A DNA stretch of 64,000 bases from an uncultured Lachnospiraceae bacterium. Lineage in GTDB: Bacteria; Bacillota; Clostridia; Lachnospirales; Lachnospiraceae. This document shows positions 35,620-43,637 of the stretch, piece by piece. Under the pieces are notes generated by a model, which worked only from the letters and a program-made list of their open reading frames with translations, ran no database searches and was not told the DNA's origin. The stretch spans positions 41,027 through 105,026 of the forward strand of contig CACZBK010000014.1 of NCBI GenBank assembly GCA_902779395.1, given 5' to 3'. The translations under genes and the position numbers were made by a program. Every line of letters starts with the position of its first letter. Within the stretch, counting starts at the first letter, position 1.

Positions 35620-36420
35620 TCATTCGCTCAGCGAATTATAGATCTTGATCTCAACGCGGCGGTTAAGAGCCCTTCCTTCCGCGGTAGAATTATCCGCAAC
35701 CGGATTATATTCACCTCTGCCGCTGTGCTTTACCTTTGCCGGATCGAGGCTCGTATGCCCTATAAGATAATAGAATACCGACAGGGCTCTGGCATCCGAA
35801 AGCTCATTATTGCTCGGATATTTGGCGGAATTCATGGGGACGGAATCTGTATGTCCCTCTATCTCTATAGTAGACTCCGCATACCTTTCAAGTATGATAC
35901 CGACCTGATCGAGCACGGTAGAAGCATCGCCGCTTAAATTTGCGCTTCCCGATTCAAAGAGCAGCGCTCCGTTCAAGGTAAGTTCTACATATTGTGAGGT
36001 ATACGAAAGCTCTACGAGCTCATCAAGGCCCGCTTCGCTCACCGCTTCGCTGACCTTCTCTTCAAGTTCCTCAGAGGCTGCCATCTTCTGTTTTTCAGCC
36101 TCCTCCATTATGTTCTCTTTAGGTGCATCGGTATCCTCTGCAGCTTTACCGGTTGAATTGATATAATCATCCAGCTGGTTCAGCTGGCTTACACCGTTGC
36201 TTATAAGTATACCGTCACCTATGGCCTGAGCTCCCCCCGAAAAGATTGAAAAGGTCGCATTAAAACTGGCTGCCACTTCTTCCCAGCGCTTCTGGTCGAT
36301 GGAACTCATCGAGAACAAAAGCACAAAGAAACACAGCAGTAAGTTCATCAGGTCTGAGAATGTGGCCATCCACGCCGGGGAACCGGCGGGCGCTTCTTCC
36401 TGTTTCTGTTTCTTAGCCAA
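35620..36420 (-). CDS. motB: Stator protein MotB
   Basis: Stator subunit that holds MotA to peptidoglycan. The 266-residue protein has one membrane helix carrying the essential ion-binding Asp23 (TFSDLMNLLLCFFVLLFSMS), a linker and a C-terminal OmpA-like peptidoglycan-binding domain (IEIEGHTDSVPMN, LSDARALSVFYYL, RALNRRVEIKI). The start is a TTG at 36420 with AGAGG at 9-nt spacing, 13 nt after motA. Whether it uses protons or sodium cannot be decided by eye. Confidence 0.96.
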   Translation of the reverse strand: MAKKQKQEEAPAGSPAWMATFSDLMNLLLCFFVLLFSMSSIDQKRWEEVAASFNATFSIFSGGAQAIGDGILISNGVSQLNQLDDYINSTGKAAEDTDAPKENIMEEAEKQKMAASEELEEKVSEAVSEAGLDELVELSYTSQYVELTLNGALLFESGSANLSGDASTVLDQVGIILERYAESTIEIEGHTDSVPMNSAKYPSNNELSDARALSVFYYLIGHTSLDPAKVKHSGRGEYNPVADNSTAEGRALNRRVEIKIYNSLSE

Positions 36421-36433
36421 CTTACACTACCTC

Positions 36434-37231
36434 TTACTCAGCCTTATCTTCACCGGTAGGACGATCTGCCGGTGCAAGGAAGGATTTAAGCTTCTCTTCG
36501 ATGACACGTGGATTCTCCCCTGCCTGTATCGACAGAAGCCCTTCTATCATGATCTGTTTGACCCCGGCTTCAATACCGTTGTACACACCCATCTTGGAAG
36601 TGATGGGCGCGCAAATCCAGTTAGCAAGCATGGATCCGTACATGGTGGTGAGCAGCGCAACTGCCATAGCGGGGCCGATGGCATTGGGATCATCCAGAGC
36701 CTTAAGCATGTTAACCAGACCTATAAGGGTACCTATCATACCCCACGCAGGTCCCATTGCCGCAACGCCTTCCCAGAAGCCTTTTTTCGCCTTATGACGT
36801 TCTTCCATGGCTCCAAGCTCATTCTCCATTATGTCACGTACCAGCTCGGGATCCGTACCATCCACCACGAGCATGATGCCTTTCTTCAGGAAAGGATCGT
36901 CAATATCACCGGCACCTTCTTCCAGTGCCAGAAGGCCTTCCTTACGGGCAACGTTCGAAAGCTCTATTATCTTGTTTATCGTACCTACGGGATCCACCTG
37001 AGGCGGCTTGAATATAACGCCGAAACTCTTAAGCCCCGCAACGAAATCACTCATGGTATTACCGGCCATTATACACATGAAAGCTCCGCCGAAGGTTATG
37101 ATGGCAGAAGGCGCATCAAGGAAGTTCAGCAGAGATCCCATATTGATTGTGAAAGCCTTGCCGTCGAAGACGATACCGAACACCATCAAAAACAGACAGG
37201 CTACCAGACCGATTACCGATGCTATATCCAT
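36434..37231 (-). CDS. motA: Stator protein MotA
   Basis: Stator subunit that contacts FliG. The 265-residue protein has four membrane segments, the cytoplasmic loop (VARKEGLLALEEGAGDIDDP) and the conserved AWGMIGTLIGLVNMLKAL helix. ATG at 37231 follows AAAAGGA. It lies 84 nt after flbD and 13 nt before motB. Complete. Confidence 0.96.
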   Translation of the reverse strand: MDIASVIGLVACLFLMVFGIVFDGKAFTINMGSLLNFLDAPSAIITFGGAFMCIMAGNTMSDFVAGLKSFGVIFKPPQVDPVGTINKIIELSNVARKEGLLALEEGAGDIDDPFLKKGIMLVVDGTDPELVRDIMENELGAMEERHKAKKGFWEGVAAMGPAWGMIGTLIGLVNMLKALDDPNAIGPAMAVALLTTMYGSMLANWICAPITSKMGVYNGIEAGVKQIMIEGLLSIQAGENPRVIEEKLKSFLAPADRPTGEDKAE

Positions 37232-37276
37232 GGTTATCCTTTTCCCCTATGAAGAATAAGTATTATGTAAACATAC

Positions 37277-37314
37277 GCAAAAACACAGTGACCCCTTCCT
37301 GCGGCCTCCGTGTT
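37277..37314 (-). other. Terminator-like hairpin between flbD and motA
   Basis: Arms AACACGG and CTGTGTT pair with one mismatch around a GC-rich 19-nt loop and lead into UUUUUG on the minus strand, just after the flbD stop. It is weak and may only attenuate; motA follows without a visible promoter. Confidence 0.35.
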
Positions 37315-37315
37315 A

Positions 37316-37501
37316 TCATCCGTGATATATTTCCTGCTTATAGCATTTTACAAGATTTTTTATCTCTTGTCTACTCTCTTTTACTATTAACTTACGTCCC
37401 GTAGTGAGGGCAACCACCGTATCCGGTGTCTCCTCAACGTATTCGATCAGATCACAGTTGATAAGCACCGTGCTGCCGTTTATCTTGGTAAGCTCGATCA
37501 T
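37316..37501 (-). CDS. flbD: FlbD/SwrD family protein
   Basis: A 61-residue protein of the FlbD (SwrD) family, small cytoplasmic proteins needed in Bacillus for full stator torque. The whole protein is the conserved domain: IELTKINGSTVLINCDLIEY, PDTVVALTTGRKLIVKES. ATG at 37501 follows GGGAGGGGAG. It lies 72 nt after flgE, behind a strong terminator, and before motA-motB, matching the flgE-flbD-motA-motB order of related operons. Confidence 0.93.
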   Translation of the reverse strand: MIELTKINGSTVLINCDLIEYVEETPDTVVALTTGRKLIVKESRQEIKNLVKCYKQEIYHG

Positions 37502-37518
37502 AACTCCCCTCCCGGAAA

Positions 37519-37554
37519 CAGATAAGAAAACCCCGAGGCAGAACCCTCGGGGTT
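37519..37554 (-). terminator. Intrinsic terminator after flgE
   Basis: Perfect 10-bp stem AACCCCGAGG (37545-37554) and CCTCGGGGTT (37529-37538) with a 6-nt loop, followed by UUCUUAUCU on the minus strand. It lies 20 nt after the flgE stop although flbD-motA-motB and the rest of the operon lie downstream with no promoter visible between. Confidence 0.8.
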
Positions 37555-37573
37555 AAGACCTGTCTGTCAAGTT

Positions 37574-39337
37574 TTATCTCTTAAGGTTTACCAGTTCCTC
37601 AAGCAGCGTATCGGATACGGTTATGATACGGCTGTTAGCCTGGAAACCTCTCTGAGTGGTTATAAGCTCGGTAAATTCAGAGGAAAGGTCTACGTTTGAC
37701 ATTTCCAGGATACCGGTGGAAACCTTGCCGCCGTCTGCGGTAACATCAACGCCTATACCGTCAAACTCACCGGAGTTTAAGGTTGCCGAATAAAGGTTGT
37801 CACCTACCTTCTCAAGACCGGTCGCATTGGCAAATTTAGCAAATGCTATCTGGCCCAGCAGCTTTGTCTGGCCATTATCATATGCACCGAAGATCTTGCC
37901 GTCATTCTGTATGGAAACACCGGTCATGGTACCTACGGCCCAGCCCGTTCCGAAACCTTCGGCATCACCGCTTATCGCACCTATCGTGGATTTCTTTTCA
38001 TTGTTTACATTAGTGGTACCGTCCATGTATACCGCGATACCGGGTGCCCCCTGATCATCGCCCTGTGCTGAATTCATTGAGAAGGGGTTATCCGCACCGG
38101 CCTCAAGAGGCTCAACATTCAGGAAGAAATTCTTAAGGTCATTCTTAAGTGCATCTATTCCCTGAAGGGCACCGCTTATCTGATCATAGCTGAGCTTTAA
38201 TACCTTGCCGTCCTGAGCGTAGTAACCGTCAACCTTTAAGGTACCGTTAGCCGCATCGATCATATTCGCAAGATTGGCTCCAAGTCTGTTATATGTAGGA
38301 TTGCCGTCCGCATCTTTTGTGATCTCCCCGTTTGCATCCCTTTCATATGAGAACAGATTGGAAAACTGCTCCCATCCTCCGGAATAGCCCCATGCAGCCG
38401 CATATTCATCACTTCCGGGTGCAAGGGTAACGGTATCATCCGCCTTGCTGACCAGCGTACCGTTGGGATTCACTTTCCATCTGTCGGAAAGAGTATAGGT
38501 CTTGGCTCTTGCAATGGGATTTGTATATGTAGGAGGATCCTTCTTTTCAAAGCCTGTGCCGGTAAAGATATTGGCATCATACTTAGCCTTAACGACAGTT
38601 CCGTCCTTCTTTGTGGTATCCTTGATGACCGAATCGTTATTTGCATCACGCAGATCATCGAGGGTTACGGTATACATACCTTCATCATCGGTACTCTGAA
38701 CAAGGAATCTCGCGGTATATGAATAACCAAGGTTATCATAGATCTGCAGGTTTACGATCTTACCGTCGCCCATAACCTGGGGATCCATCTTATCGATGAT
38801 ACCCGTCATATTGGCACGGCTCGTAACCTGAGGTGCACTGGTCATGTTTTCTGCTTTCAGTATCTGGAGTTTGCTTACGTTATCCTGTACGATATCGCCG
38901 TTATCATCAACCTGCCAGCCCATTACGTTGTAACCGTTGCTGCTCATGGCAAGGTTTCCGGCAGCGTCTACATAAAACGAACCGTCACGGGTGAACTTGT
39001 TACCCGAACCGCCGTTAACAACGAAGAATGCATCCCCCGATATACGAAGGTCAAATGCATTTCCGGTATTCTGTGATGAACCCTGGGTGGAAATAGCCGT
39101 AGATATAGCGGCTGACTGAACACCAAGACCTATCTGCTTTGCATTCACACCGGCACGTCCTGTCTCTGCATTGGGACCGGACGCATTCTGGGTGGTCTGA
39201 TACATAAGCTCGGCAAATGTTATGGACTGGGACTTGTAGGCCACGGTGTTGACGTTGGCGATGTTGTTACCGATAACATCCATCTTGATCTGGTGTGTTT
39301 TTAACCCCGCAACTCCGGAGAAGAGTGATCTCATCAT
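37574..39337 (-). CDS. flgE: Flagellar hook protein FlgE
   Basis: Structural protein of the hook. The 587-residue protein begins with the rod/hook N-terminal motif (SLFSGVAGLKTHQIKMDVIG then NNIANVNTVAYK), has a large variable middle with Gly/Asn/Asp-rich segments, and ends with the conserved C-terminal coil (NVDLSSEFTELITTQRGFQA and NSRIITVSDTLLEELVNLKR). It is longer than the roughly 400 residues of enterobacterial FlgE; extra D2-like domains are common in Clostridia. ATG at 39337 follows GGAGG at 9-nt spacing. It is isolated between two terminator-like hairpins and has a sigma-28-like motif upstream. Confidence 0.96.
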   Translation of the reverse strand: MMRSLFSGVAGLKTHQIKMDVIGNNIANVNTVAYKSQSITFAELMYQTTQNASGPNAETGRAGVNAKQIGLGVQSAAISTAISTQGSSQNTGNAFDLRISGDAFFVVNGGSGNKFTRDGSFYVDAAGNLAMSSNGYNVMGWQVDDNGDIVQDNVSKLQILKAENMTSAPQVTSRANMTGIIDKMDPQVMGDGKIVNLQIYDNLGYSYTARFLVQSTDDEGMYTVTLDDLRDANNDSVIKDTTKKDGTVVKAKYDANIFTGTGFEKKDPPTYTNPIARAKTYTLSDRWKVNPNGTLVSKADDTVTLAPGSDEYAAAWGYSGGWEQFSNLFSYERDANGEITKDADGNPTYNRLGANLANMIDAANGTLKVDGYYAQDGKVLKLSYDQISGALQGIDALKNDLKNFFLNVEPLEAGADNPFSMNSAQGDDQGAPGIAVYMDGTTNVNNEKKSTIGAISGDAEGFGTGWAVGTMTGVSIQNDGKIFGAYDNGQTKLLGQIAFAKFANATGLEKVGDNLYSATLNSGEFDGIGVDVTADGGKVSTGILEMSNVDLSSEFTELITTQRGFQANSRIITVSDTLLEELVNLKR

Positions 39338-39372
39338 AAGGCATTTCCTCCTTTATCTTTTCCGGGGCATAT

Positions 39373-39414
39373 AAAAAGCCCCTTTCGTTTATCTGTTTAT
39401 ACCGAAAGGAGCCC
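39373..39414 (-). terminator. Terminator-like hairpin between flgD and flgE
   Basis: On the minus strand GGGCTCCTTTCG (39403-39414) pairs over 12 positions, some G-U, with the segment at 39376-39387, closes a 15-nt loop, and runs into UUUUUAU. It lies 36 nt before the flgE start and after a sigma-28-like motif, so it could act as attenuator of flgE or as the 3' end of a short RNA. Confidence 0.6.
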
Positions 39415-39472
39415 GAAATCCCTTATCTTCATTTTCTCTTCCCTGAGAAAACTTCCTCTCGCTTACATATTG

Positions 39473-39501
39473 TTTATCGGTGAGGACTGTGGTTTTCTTT
39501 A
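39473..39501 (-). promoter_or_regulatory. Sigma-28-like promoter motif upstream of flgE
   Basis: TAAA (39498-39501) and ACCGATAA (39474-39481) are 16 nt apart on the minus strand, close to the sigma-28 consensus TAAA-N15-GCCGATAA. It lies in the 184-nt flgD-flgE gap. Transcripts from here would start near 39466. Confidence 0.45.
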
Positions 39502-39521
39502 GCGTTTTTTGTAAAGATTCT

Positions 39522-40382
39522 TTACTCCGCCTCAAGGAGTTCGTTAAGGCGGTCGTAGTATTCCCCGATCTTATCGATATTATCCTGCCCGAGATAATCC
39601 CTTGCCATATCATTGAGCTCATCAAGAGCTCCTTTCAGGTTCTCTATAAGCTCCCTGTGCTCCGCGGGATCTATCTCATCTATGCCGGGAAGGCGCTCCA
39701 TTGCATCCTTGATGGTCTGGGCAGCATCCTGGGCATTATGGTCAGATACGATGGCAAGCATGCGCTGTCCGTAATCGTTTATGGCATCTATCGCATCCTG
39801 CTCGACAAAACTCTTTTCATAGTCGCTCATTCCGGAAAGGATCTTTCCAAGCTCTACAACGGTATCCTGATCACTTATGGTAAGCTCCTGCATGGAAGGC
39901 AGCTTCTTTATCAGCGAACGTATCTGGTCCACCTTTTCCTGTGCAGCCATATATTTCTCACTGATCACGGTATCGAGGTCATCAACGGAATAAGGATTGC
40001 CGTCAATATACAGATAAGCTTTGCCTTCTTCGTAACCCACGCGCTCCACCATACCGTCGATATAATTGGTATCGCCGGTGGAATCGGTAACTCTCATGAT
40101 GACGTTCTTGCCCACAAGGCTCTGGGCCTGAACGCCGTTCATGCGGTCGCCTATCGCCTGGATCTCACTCACCTGTGTAAAAGTAGCATACTGGCTGACC
40201 CACTCCGTATTCGATGTAGGCTCCAGAGGATCCTGGTTCTGCATCTCCGCAACAAGAAGTGTCAGAAAAGCTTCACTGTCTACTCCCGATTTATTCTTAT
40301 CTTCCTTTGCATTCTTAAGAGAAGCACTGGATGCAGTCTCTGTATTAAACTTACCGTCTACAAATTCAGCCATCAAACTCAT
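39522..40382 (-). CDS. flgD: Hook scaffolding protein FlgD, atypical C-terminus
   Basis: Caps the growing hook. The first 80 residues are a clear FlgD domain (SEAFLTLLVAEMQNQDPLEP, EWVSQYATFTQVSEIQAIGD), followed by a short beta segment (LVGKNVIMRVTDSTGD, INYIDGMVERVGYEEG-like, DGNPYSVDDLDTVI). The remaining 150 or so residues are acidic, helical and coiled-coil-like, unlike the FLN/Tudor-type C-terminal domains of most FlgD proteins. ATG at 40382 follows GGAGG, 27 nt after fliK. Identity is firm; the tail is the odd part. Confidence 0.92.
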   Translation of the reverse strand: MSLMAEFVDGKFNTETASSASLKNAKEDKNKSGVDSEAFLTLLVAEMQNQDPLEPTSNTEWVSQYATFTQVSEIQAIGDRMNGVQAQSLVGKNVIMRVTDSTGDTNYIDGMVERVGYEEGKAYLYIDGNPYSVDDLDTVISEKYMAAQEKVDQIRSLIKKLPSMQELTISDQDTVVELGKILSGMSDYEKSFVEQDAIDAINDYGQRMLAIVSDHNAQDAAQTIKDAMERLPGIDEIDPAEHRELIENLKGALDELNDMARDYLGQDNIDKIGEYYDRLNELLEAE

Positions 40383-40409
40383 ATCACGACACCTCCGTTA
40401 TTTTAATCA

Positions 40410-41816
40410 TCAAACGCGATGATCCATGCGGTTTCCATCTGCCTGCATCATCTCTACGGTAACTGCTTCCGCTTCATCCAGATCTTCCAGGCCTTCTTCT
40501 CCGAAAGGTCCAAGATCTATACGTCTGGTAGCCCTGCGAAGCCTCTCCTGTTCTTTTGCTTCAGCCTCGCTCTGTCCGTCGTTGCCCTGCTCAAGATTCT
40601 GCTCAAATGCATGGCTTCCTACCGCAACCGATACCTCCGTAACCTTTACGCCTGCTGCCTCAAGATTCTCTTTAAGCACGGCAAGCTGACTCTCAAGCGC
40701 TGCTTTTACCGCTTCATTCTGGGCAGTGAACTGCGCGCTCACGCTTCCGTCCTTACTGGTAAGATTAAGCGCCACATTGCCAAGACTTGCAGGATGAAGA
40801 ACCATCTCAAGGCTGCTGATATCATCTTTAACATGTGTCTTTATCTGGTCAGCCACCTGATCCAGTATCTCACGGGGATCGGTGGCATATCTTACTTCTT
40901 CTGTAAGTGCACGTACATCATCGGCTGAGATCTCAGCATCCTGTACGGCATCGGGATTGAACACGGGCTGATCCTGTCTTATCTCCTCGAAACGGCTCCC
41001 CTCTCTCTTTTCGCTCCTTCGGGAGCCTCTGCCTTCATAATCGGTCTCTTCCTGCTCACCGTTTCCTATCTCCTGTCCCATGGGGTCGGGCTCTTCGGGA
41101 GCAGCTACAGCCATAACCGTATCAAGAGGTATATCTTCGGGGTTCTGTTTAGAGATGCCAAGATCCTTAAGCGCATCATTAAGAGCAGGCCCCATAAGAC
41201 GCTCTGCATTCTCTCCGGGCATCAGTTCTTTCATATCATCCAGCGCACCGGCTATAAGCTCATTTAACTTTGATGCCATTTCCGAAAGATCGCCGTCAGC
41301 CAGAAGTGACGCAAGGTCACCATCTCCATAAAGCTGTGCGACCAGCATATTTCCTGCCGCACCGTTTAAAACGCCGGACACATCCATACCAATTGCCGAA
41401 AGCGCATCCTCCAACCCCTCTGCGGTGATATCACCAAGAAGTGACATGATATCTTCAAGAAGCGCCTGAGCATTGGCCGCGATAGTCCCGGCAACCTCTT
41501 CTTCCAAAGACGTATCGTTATCAGCGGAAGCAGAGGTCTTCTGTGCATTCTGATCGCTCCTTATCCTCTGCGCCCTGTTCTCGTTAACGCTCCTGTTTCT
41601 GTTAGCGGCATCCATTGCCGAATTTCTTTTATCGGATTCCTTTCCCTTTGCACCGGCTCCTTCCGTCTTTACAGGTTTCTGTTCAGCCTTAACGCCATCC
41701 CTGGCATTGCTGAAAGCCTGCATGAAATCCCCGCTCTTACTGTTTCTGACATCGGCTGTACGCTCCGGCGTCATCACTCCCTGCAGGGCTCCATCCAATA
41801 ACGGTGCTATGGTCAT
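40410..41816 (-). CDS. fliK: Hook-length control protein FliK
   Basis: Secreted ruler that stops hook growth and triggers the FlhB switch. The 468-residue protein is low-complexity, polar and Ala/Asp/Glu-rich in the N-terminal two thirds, as usual for FliK, and has the conserved C-terminal Flg_hook domain near residues 330-410 (LEMVLHPASLGNVALNL, VKAALESQLAVLKENLEAAG). An acidic tail follows. ATG at 41816 follows GGGAGG. It is preceded by a 164-nt gap with a sigma-28-like motif and precedes flgD. Confidence 0.93.
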   Translation of the reverse strand: MTIAPLLDGALQGVMTPERTADVRNSKSGDFMQAFSNARDGVKAEQKPVKTEGAGAKGKESDKRNSAMDAANRNRSVNENRAQRIRSDQNAQKTSASADNDTSLEEEVAGTIAANAQALLEDIMSLLGDITAEGLEDALSAIGMDVSGVLNGAAGNMLVAQLYGDGDLASLLADGDLSEMASKLNELIAGALDDMKELMPGENAERLMGPALNDALKDLGISKQNPEDIPLDTVMAVAAPEEPDPMGQEIGNGEQEETDYEGRGSRRSEKREGSRFEEIRQDQPVFNPDAVQDAEISADDVRALTEEVRYATDPREILDQVADQIKTHVKDDISSLEMVLHPASLGNVALNLTSKDGSVSAQFTAQNEAVKAALESQLAVLKENLEAAGVKVTEVSVAVGSHAFEQNLEQGNDGQSEAEAKEQERLRRATRRIDLGPFGEEGLEDLDEAEAVTVEMMQADGNRMDHRV

Positions 41817-41916
41817 ATGTTATCCTCCCATATCTGTGTACGGGAAATACCATCCATCTGTCCGGGACGGCATTTCTGTTCCGCCTGATATTCACGCAAT
41901 ATACGTTACATGAAGA

Positions 41917-41943
41917 ATATCGGATGATAAAGCGATTAACTTA
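41917..41943 (-). promoter_or_regulatory. Sigma-28-like promoter motif upstream of fliK
   Basis: TAAG (41940-41943), 15-nt spacer, TCCGATAT (41917-41924) on the minus strand, a near match to the Bacillus sigma-D consensus TAAA-N15-GCCGATAT. It lies 100 nt before fliK in one of the few large gaps of the operon. Confidence 0.55.
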
Positions 41944-41982
41944 ACCCCCTTATAAACCTACAGTCCAAAGGGGGGTAAAGTT
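41938..41982 (-). other. Stem-loop at the 3' end of the motE-like gene
   Basis: AACTTTACCCCC (41971-41982) and GGGGGTTAAGTT (41938-41949) pair over 12 positions with one mismatch and a 21-nt loop, starting at the stop codon. No U-run follows, so it is more likely an mRNA 3'-end stabiliser or pausing site than a full terminator. Its 3' arm overlaps the -35 of the sigma-28-like motif. Confidence 0.55.
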
Positions 41983-42832
41983 ATTTCGGATCCATTATAC
42001 GTGTTACCTGGGCAGCTATGTCCTCATTCATCTGCGCAAGTATAGCTCCGCGCTGCGCGCTGGTCATTGACCACAGGATCTGCCCCACAAGTTCAAGAGA
42101 ATTGCCCATGGTATTAAAGATAGCTGCCGCATCTTCGGGAGGCATCGCTGCATAGGCCGCCGCATAATCCGCCATCTGAGCCGAAGCATTGGTACTCTTT
42201 ACCACCAGCTGATACAGATATTCCGCTGTTGCGGGATCTATCTGTTCATAATACTTCCGGTATTCTTCCGGTCCGGGGCCGTTCTCGGCATATATGACCT
42301 CCTCATAGAATTCCGTTCTGACACGCTCAAAATCCTCCTGGGACGCTTCAAATGTACTTAAACGCCTTACCTCATCCTGCAGAAGAGCCACATCGGTCGC
42401 ATAGGTCGCGTTCGCCGTACGTGCACTCTGGAGTTCCAGCTCAAGAGCCTTTATCTGGTCAACGGCCTCATCTAAGGATGTATAACCGTAATATGCTTCA
42501 AGATCCTCTGTCTCGGTAGTGGTATCCTTAGGCAGTATCTTATTGATCACAGGTACATCCTTTAGCACAGGAGCGAGCACGCCGCTTCCGAAACCACCCA
42601 CATCCAGTTTGACAAGTATGCCCAGGATGAGCAGCCATATGATTATTATAAAAAGTGTCACAAAGAACATGGAGATACCGCCGCCGGTGGTCTCTCCTTC
42701 AAGCTGTGCTTCCTGATCCGCCAGCTCCTTGGCGCGCTTTTTGGCTTCCTTGCGCTGGGCGTCCTGTTCCTTCTTCAGCTTCTTTTTTTCTTCATCAAGT
42801 TTTTTCCGTTCGGCTTTATAATCCTCGGCCAT
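41981..42832 (-). CDS. MotE-like flagellar protein (MgtE N-domain type)
   Basis: A 283-residue protein with a cytoplasmic Lys/Glu coiled coil (residues 1-45), one membrane segment (about 53-74), an extracellular coiled coil and a C-terminal MgtE_N/FliG-like helical repeat (MPPEDAAAIFNTMGNSLELV, MTSAQRGAILAQMNEDIAAQ). This layout matches MotE-type proteins, chaperones that stabilise MotC or related stator parts, encoded next to fliJ in many operons. ATG at 42832 follows GGAGCAGAGG, 50 nt after fliJ. The exact partner here is not known; MotB is the likely one in this operon. Confidence 0.8.
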   Translation of the reverse strand: MAEDYKAERKKLDEEKKKLKKEQDAQRKEAKKRAKELADQEAQLEGETTGGGISMFFVTLFIIIIWLLILGILVKLDVGGFGSGVLAPVLKDVPVINKILPKDTTTETEDLEAYYGYTSLDEAVDQIKALELELQSARTANATYATDVALLQDEVRRLSTFEASQEDFERVRTEFYEEVIYAENGPGPEEYRKYYEQIDPATAEYLYQLVVKSTNASAQMADYAAAYAAMPPEDAAAIFNTMGNSLELVGQILWSMTSAQRGAILAQMNEDIAAQVTRIMDPK

Positions 42833-42882
42833 CCTCTGCTCCTTTCATAAACGGGTCATCATATTGATCCCACCCGCTTATG

Positions 42883-43338
42883 TTATTCCTCATCTTCTTC
42901 CTTTGTACCGTAAACATAGCTGGTCAGCTGGTCTATCTCCTTAGCCTCTTCCGCATTCATCTCTTCCAGGAAACGGTCAAAGGCTTTCTCCCTCATCTTC
43001 TCATGTATCTTTCTCTCCTGCATGGCTGCCTGCATCTTCATCCTGGCAGCATCCAGATTTTTTTCGGCTATACGCACCTTAATGCGCTGCTGCTTGATCT
43101 CTTCCTCGACATAATCCTTGGCCCGCTGGTTCTCGCGTATCTTTATGGGATCTATGGTCGTGAGCCGCAGCGCCTTTCCTTCTTCGGCAATGGCATCCCT
43201 TTTTGATATGACCGCATCAAGCTTATCTTCCTCTTCAGTAAGCGCAAGCCTCCTAGCGGCGAAGTTATTCTTCTCCTGCTCCTCAAGCTTTTCTTTCAGT
43301 TCAAGGATGTTCTGCATCCTGTAGCGAAAACGCGGCAT
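42883..43338 (-). CDS. fliJ: Flagellar export chaperone/regulator FliJ
   Basis: Central coiled-coil stalk of the export ATPase that links FliI to FlhA. The 151-residue protein is almost wholly alpha-helical coiled coil (RMQNILELKEKLEEQEKNNF, NAEEAKEIDQL near the end) with the FliJ lead PRFRYRMQNILELK. I use the ATG at 43338 with GGAG at 8-nt spacing; a GTG nine nt upstream is possible. It is unusually separated from fliI by 299 nt that hold a nested palindrome. Confidence 0.9.
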   Translation of the reverse strand: MPRFRYRMQNILELKEKLEEQEKNNFAARRLALTEEEDKLDAVISKRDAIAEEGKALRLTTIDPIKIRENQRAKDYVEEEIKQQRIKVRIAEKNLDAARMKMQAAMQERKIHEKMREKAFDRFLEEMNAEEAKEIDQLTSYVYGTKEEDEE

Positions 43339-43430
43339 ATTAAACACTCCATATTAAGCAGAATTTCAAATAGCGGCATCACGGGAAATCGTCTGTCCCT
43401 CCGTATATGAAAGATAATACTGTGTTCGCA

Positions 43431-43635
43431 AGCCATCACGCAGAATGACATCGCTGATGCCTACGCACTAAATTCGCGCACTCTGCCCTTAAACCGACTT
43501 GCCCCTGGCAACTTGCTTGCTCACGCTAATTGCGTGAGCGGCGCTTCGGACAGTGCTGCGGGGCAAGATTGGGCAGAGCACGCTTATTAAGTGCTGCGGC
43601 AATGCTCTGCCATTTCTGCGTGATGGCTGCCGCAG
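43431..43635. repeat. 198-bp nested palindrome in the fliI-fliJ gap
   Basis: The 299-nt space between fliI and fliJ has no gene. It holds four properly nested inverted repeats: AGCCATCACGCAGAA at 43431-43445 with 43614-43628 (15 bp perfect); 43481-43488 with 43571-43578 (8 bp, plus GCG/CGC at 43476-43478 and 43581-43583); CTTGCCCC at 43498-43505 with 43560-43567; GCTCACGC at 43519-43526 with 43532-43539 (5-nt loop). Competing pairs also exist: GGCAGAGCA at 43572-43580 with 43603-43611, and CTGCGGCA at 43594-43601 with 43628-43635. AGTGCTGCGG is repeated at 43552 and 43590. It looks like an inserted palindromic element or a structured RNA. Confidence 0.75.
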
Positions 43636-43637
43636 TT

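Noticed and set aside
39389-39625. 78-codon minus-strand frame where a small flagellar gene is often found between flgD and flgE
   Set aside because: It overlaps the end of flgD in another frame, contains the terminator-like hairpin, and does not look like the expected small protein family.
43431-43628. tRNA, group II intron or insertion sequence in the fliI-fliJ gap
   Set aside because: No cloverleaf, no intron domain V, no transposase frame; the only content is nested palindromes.
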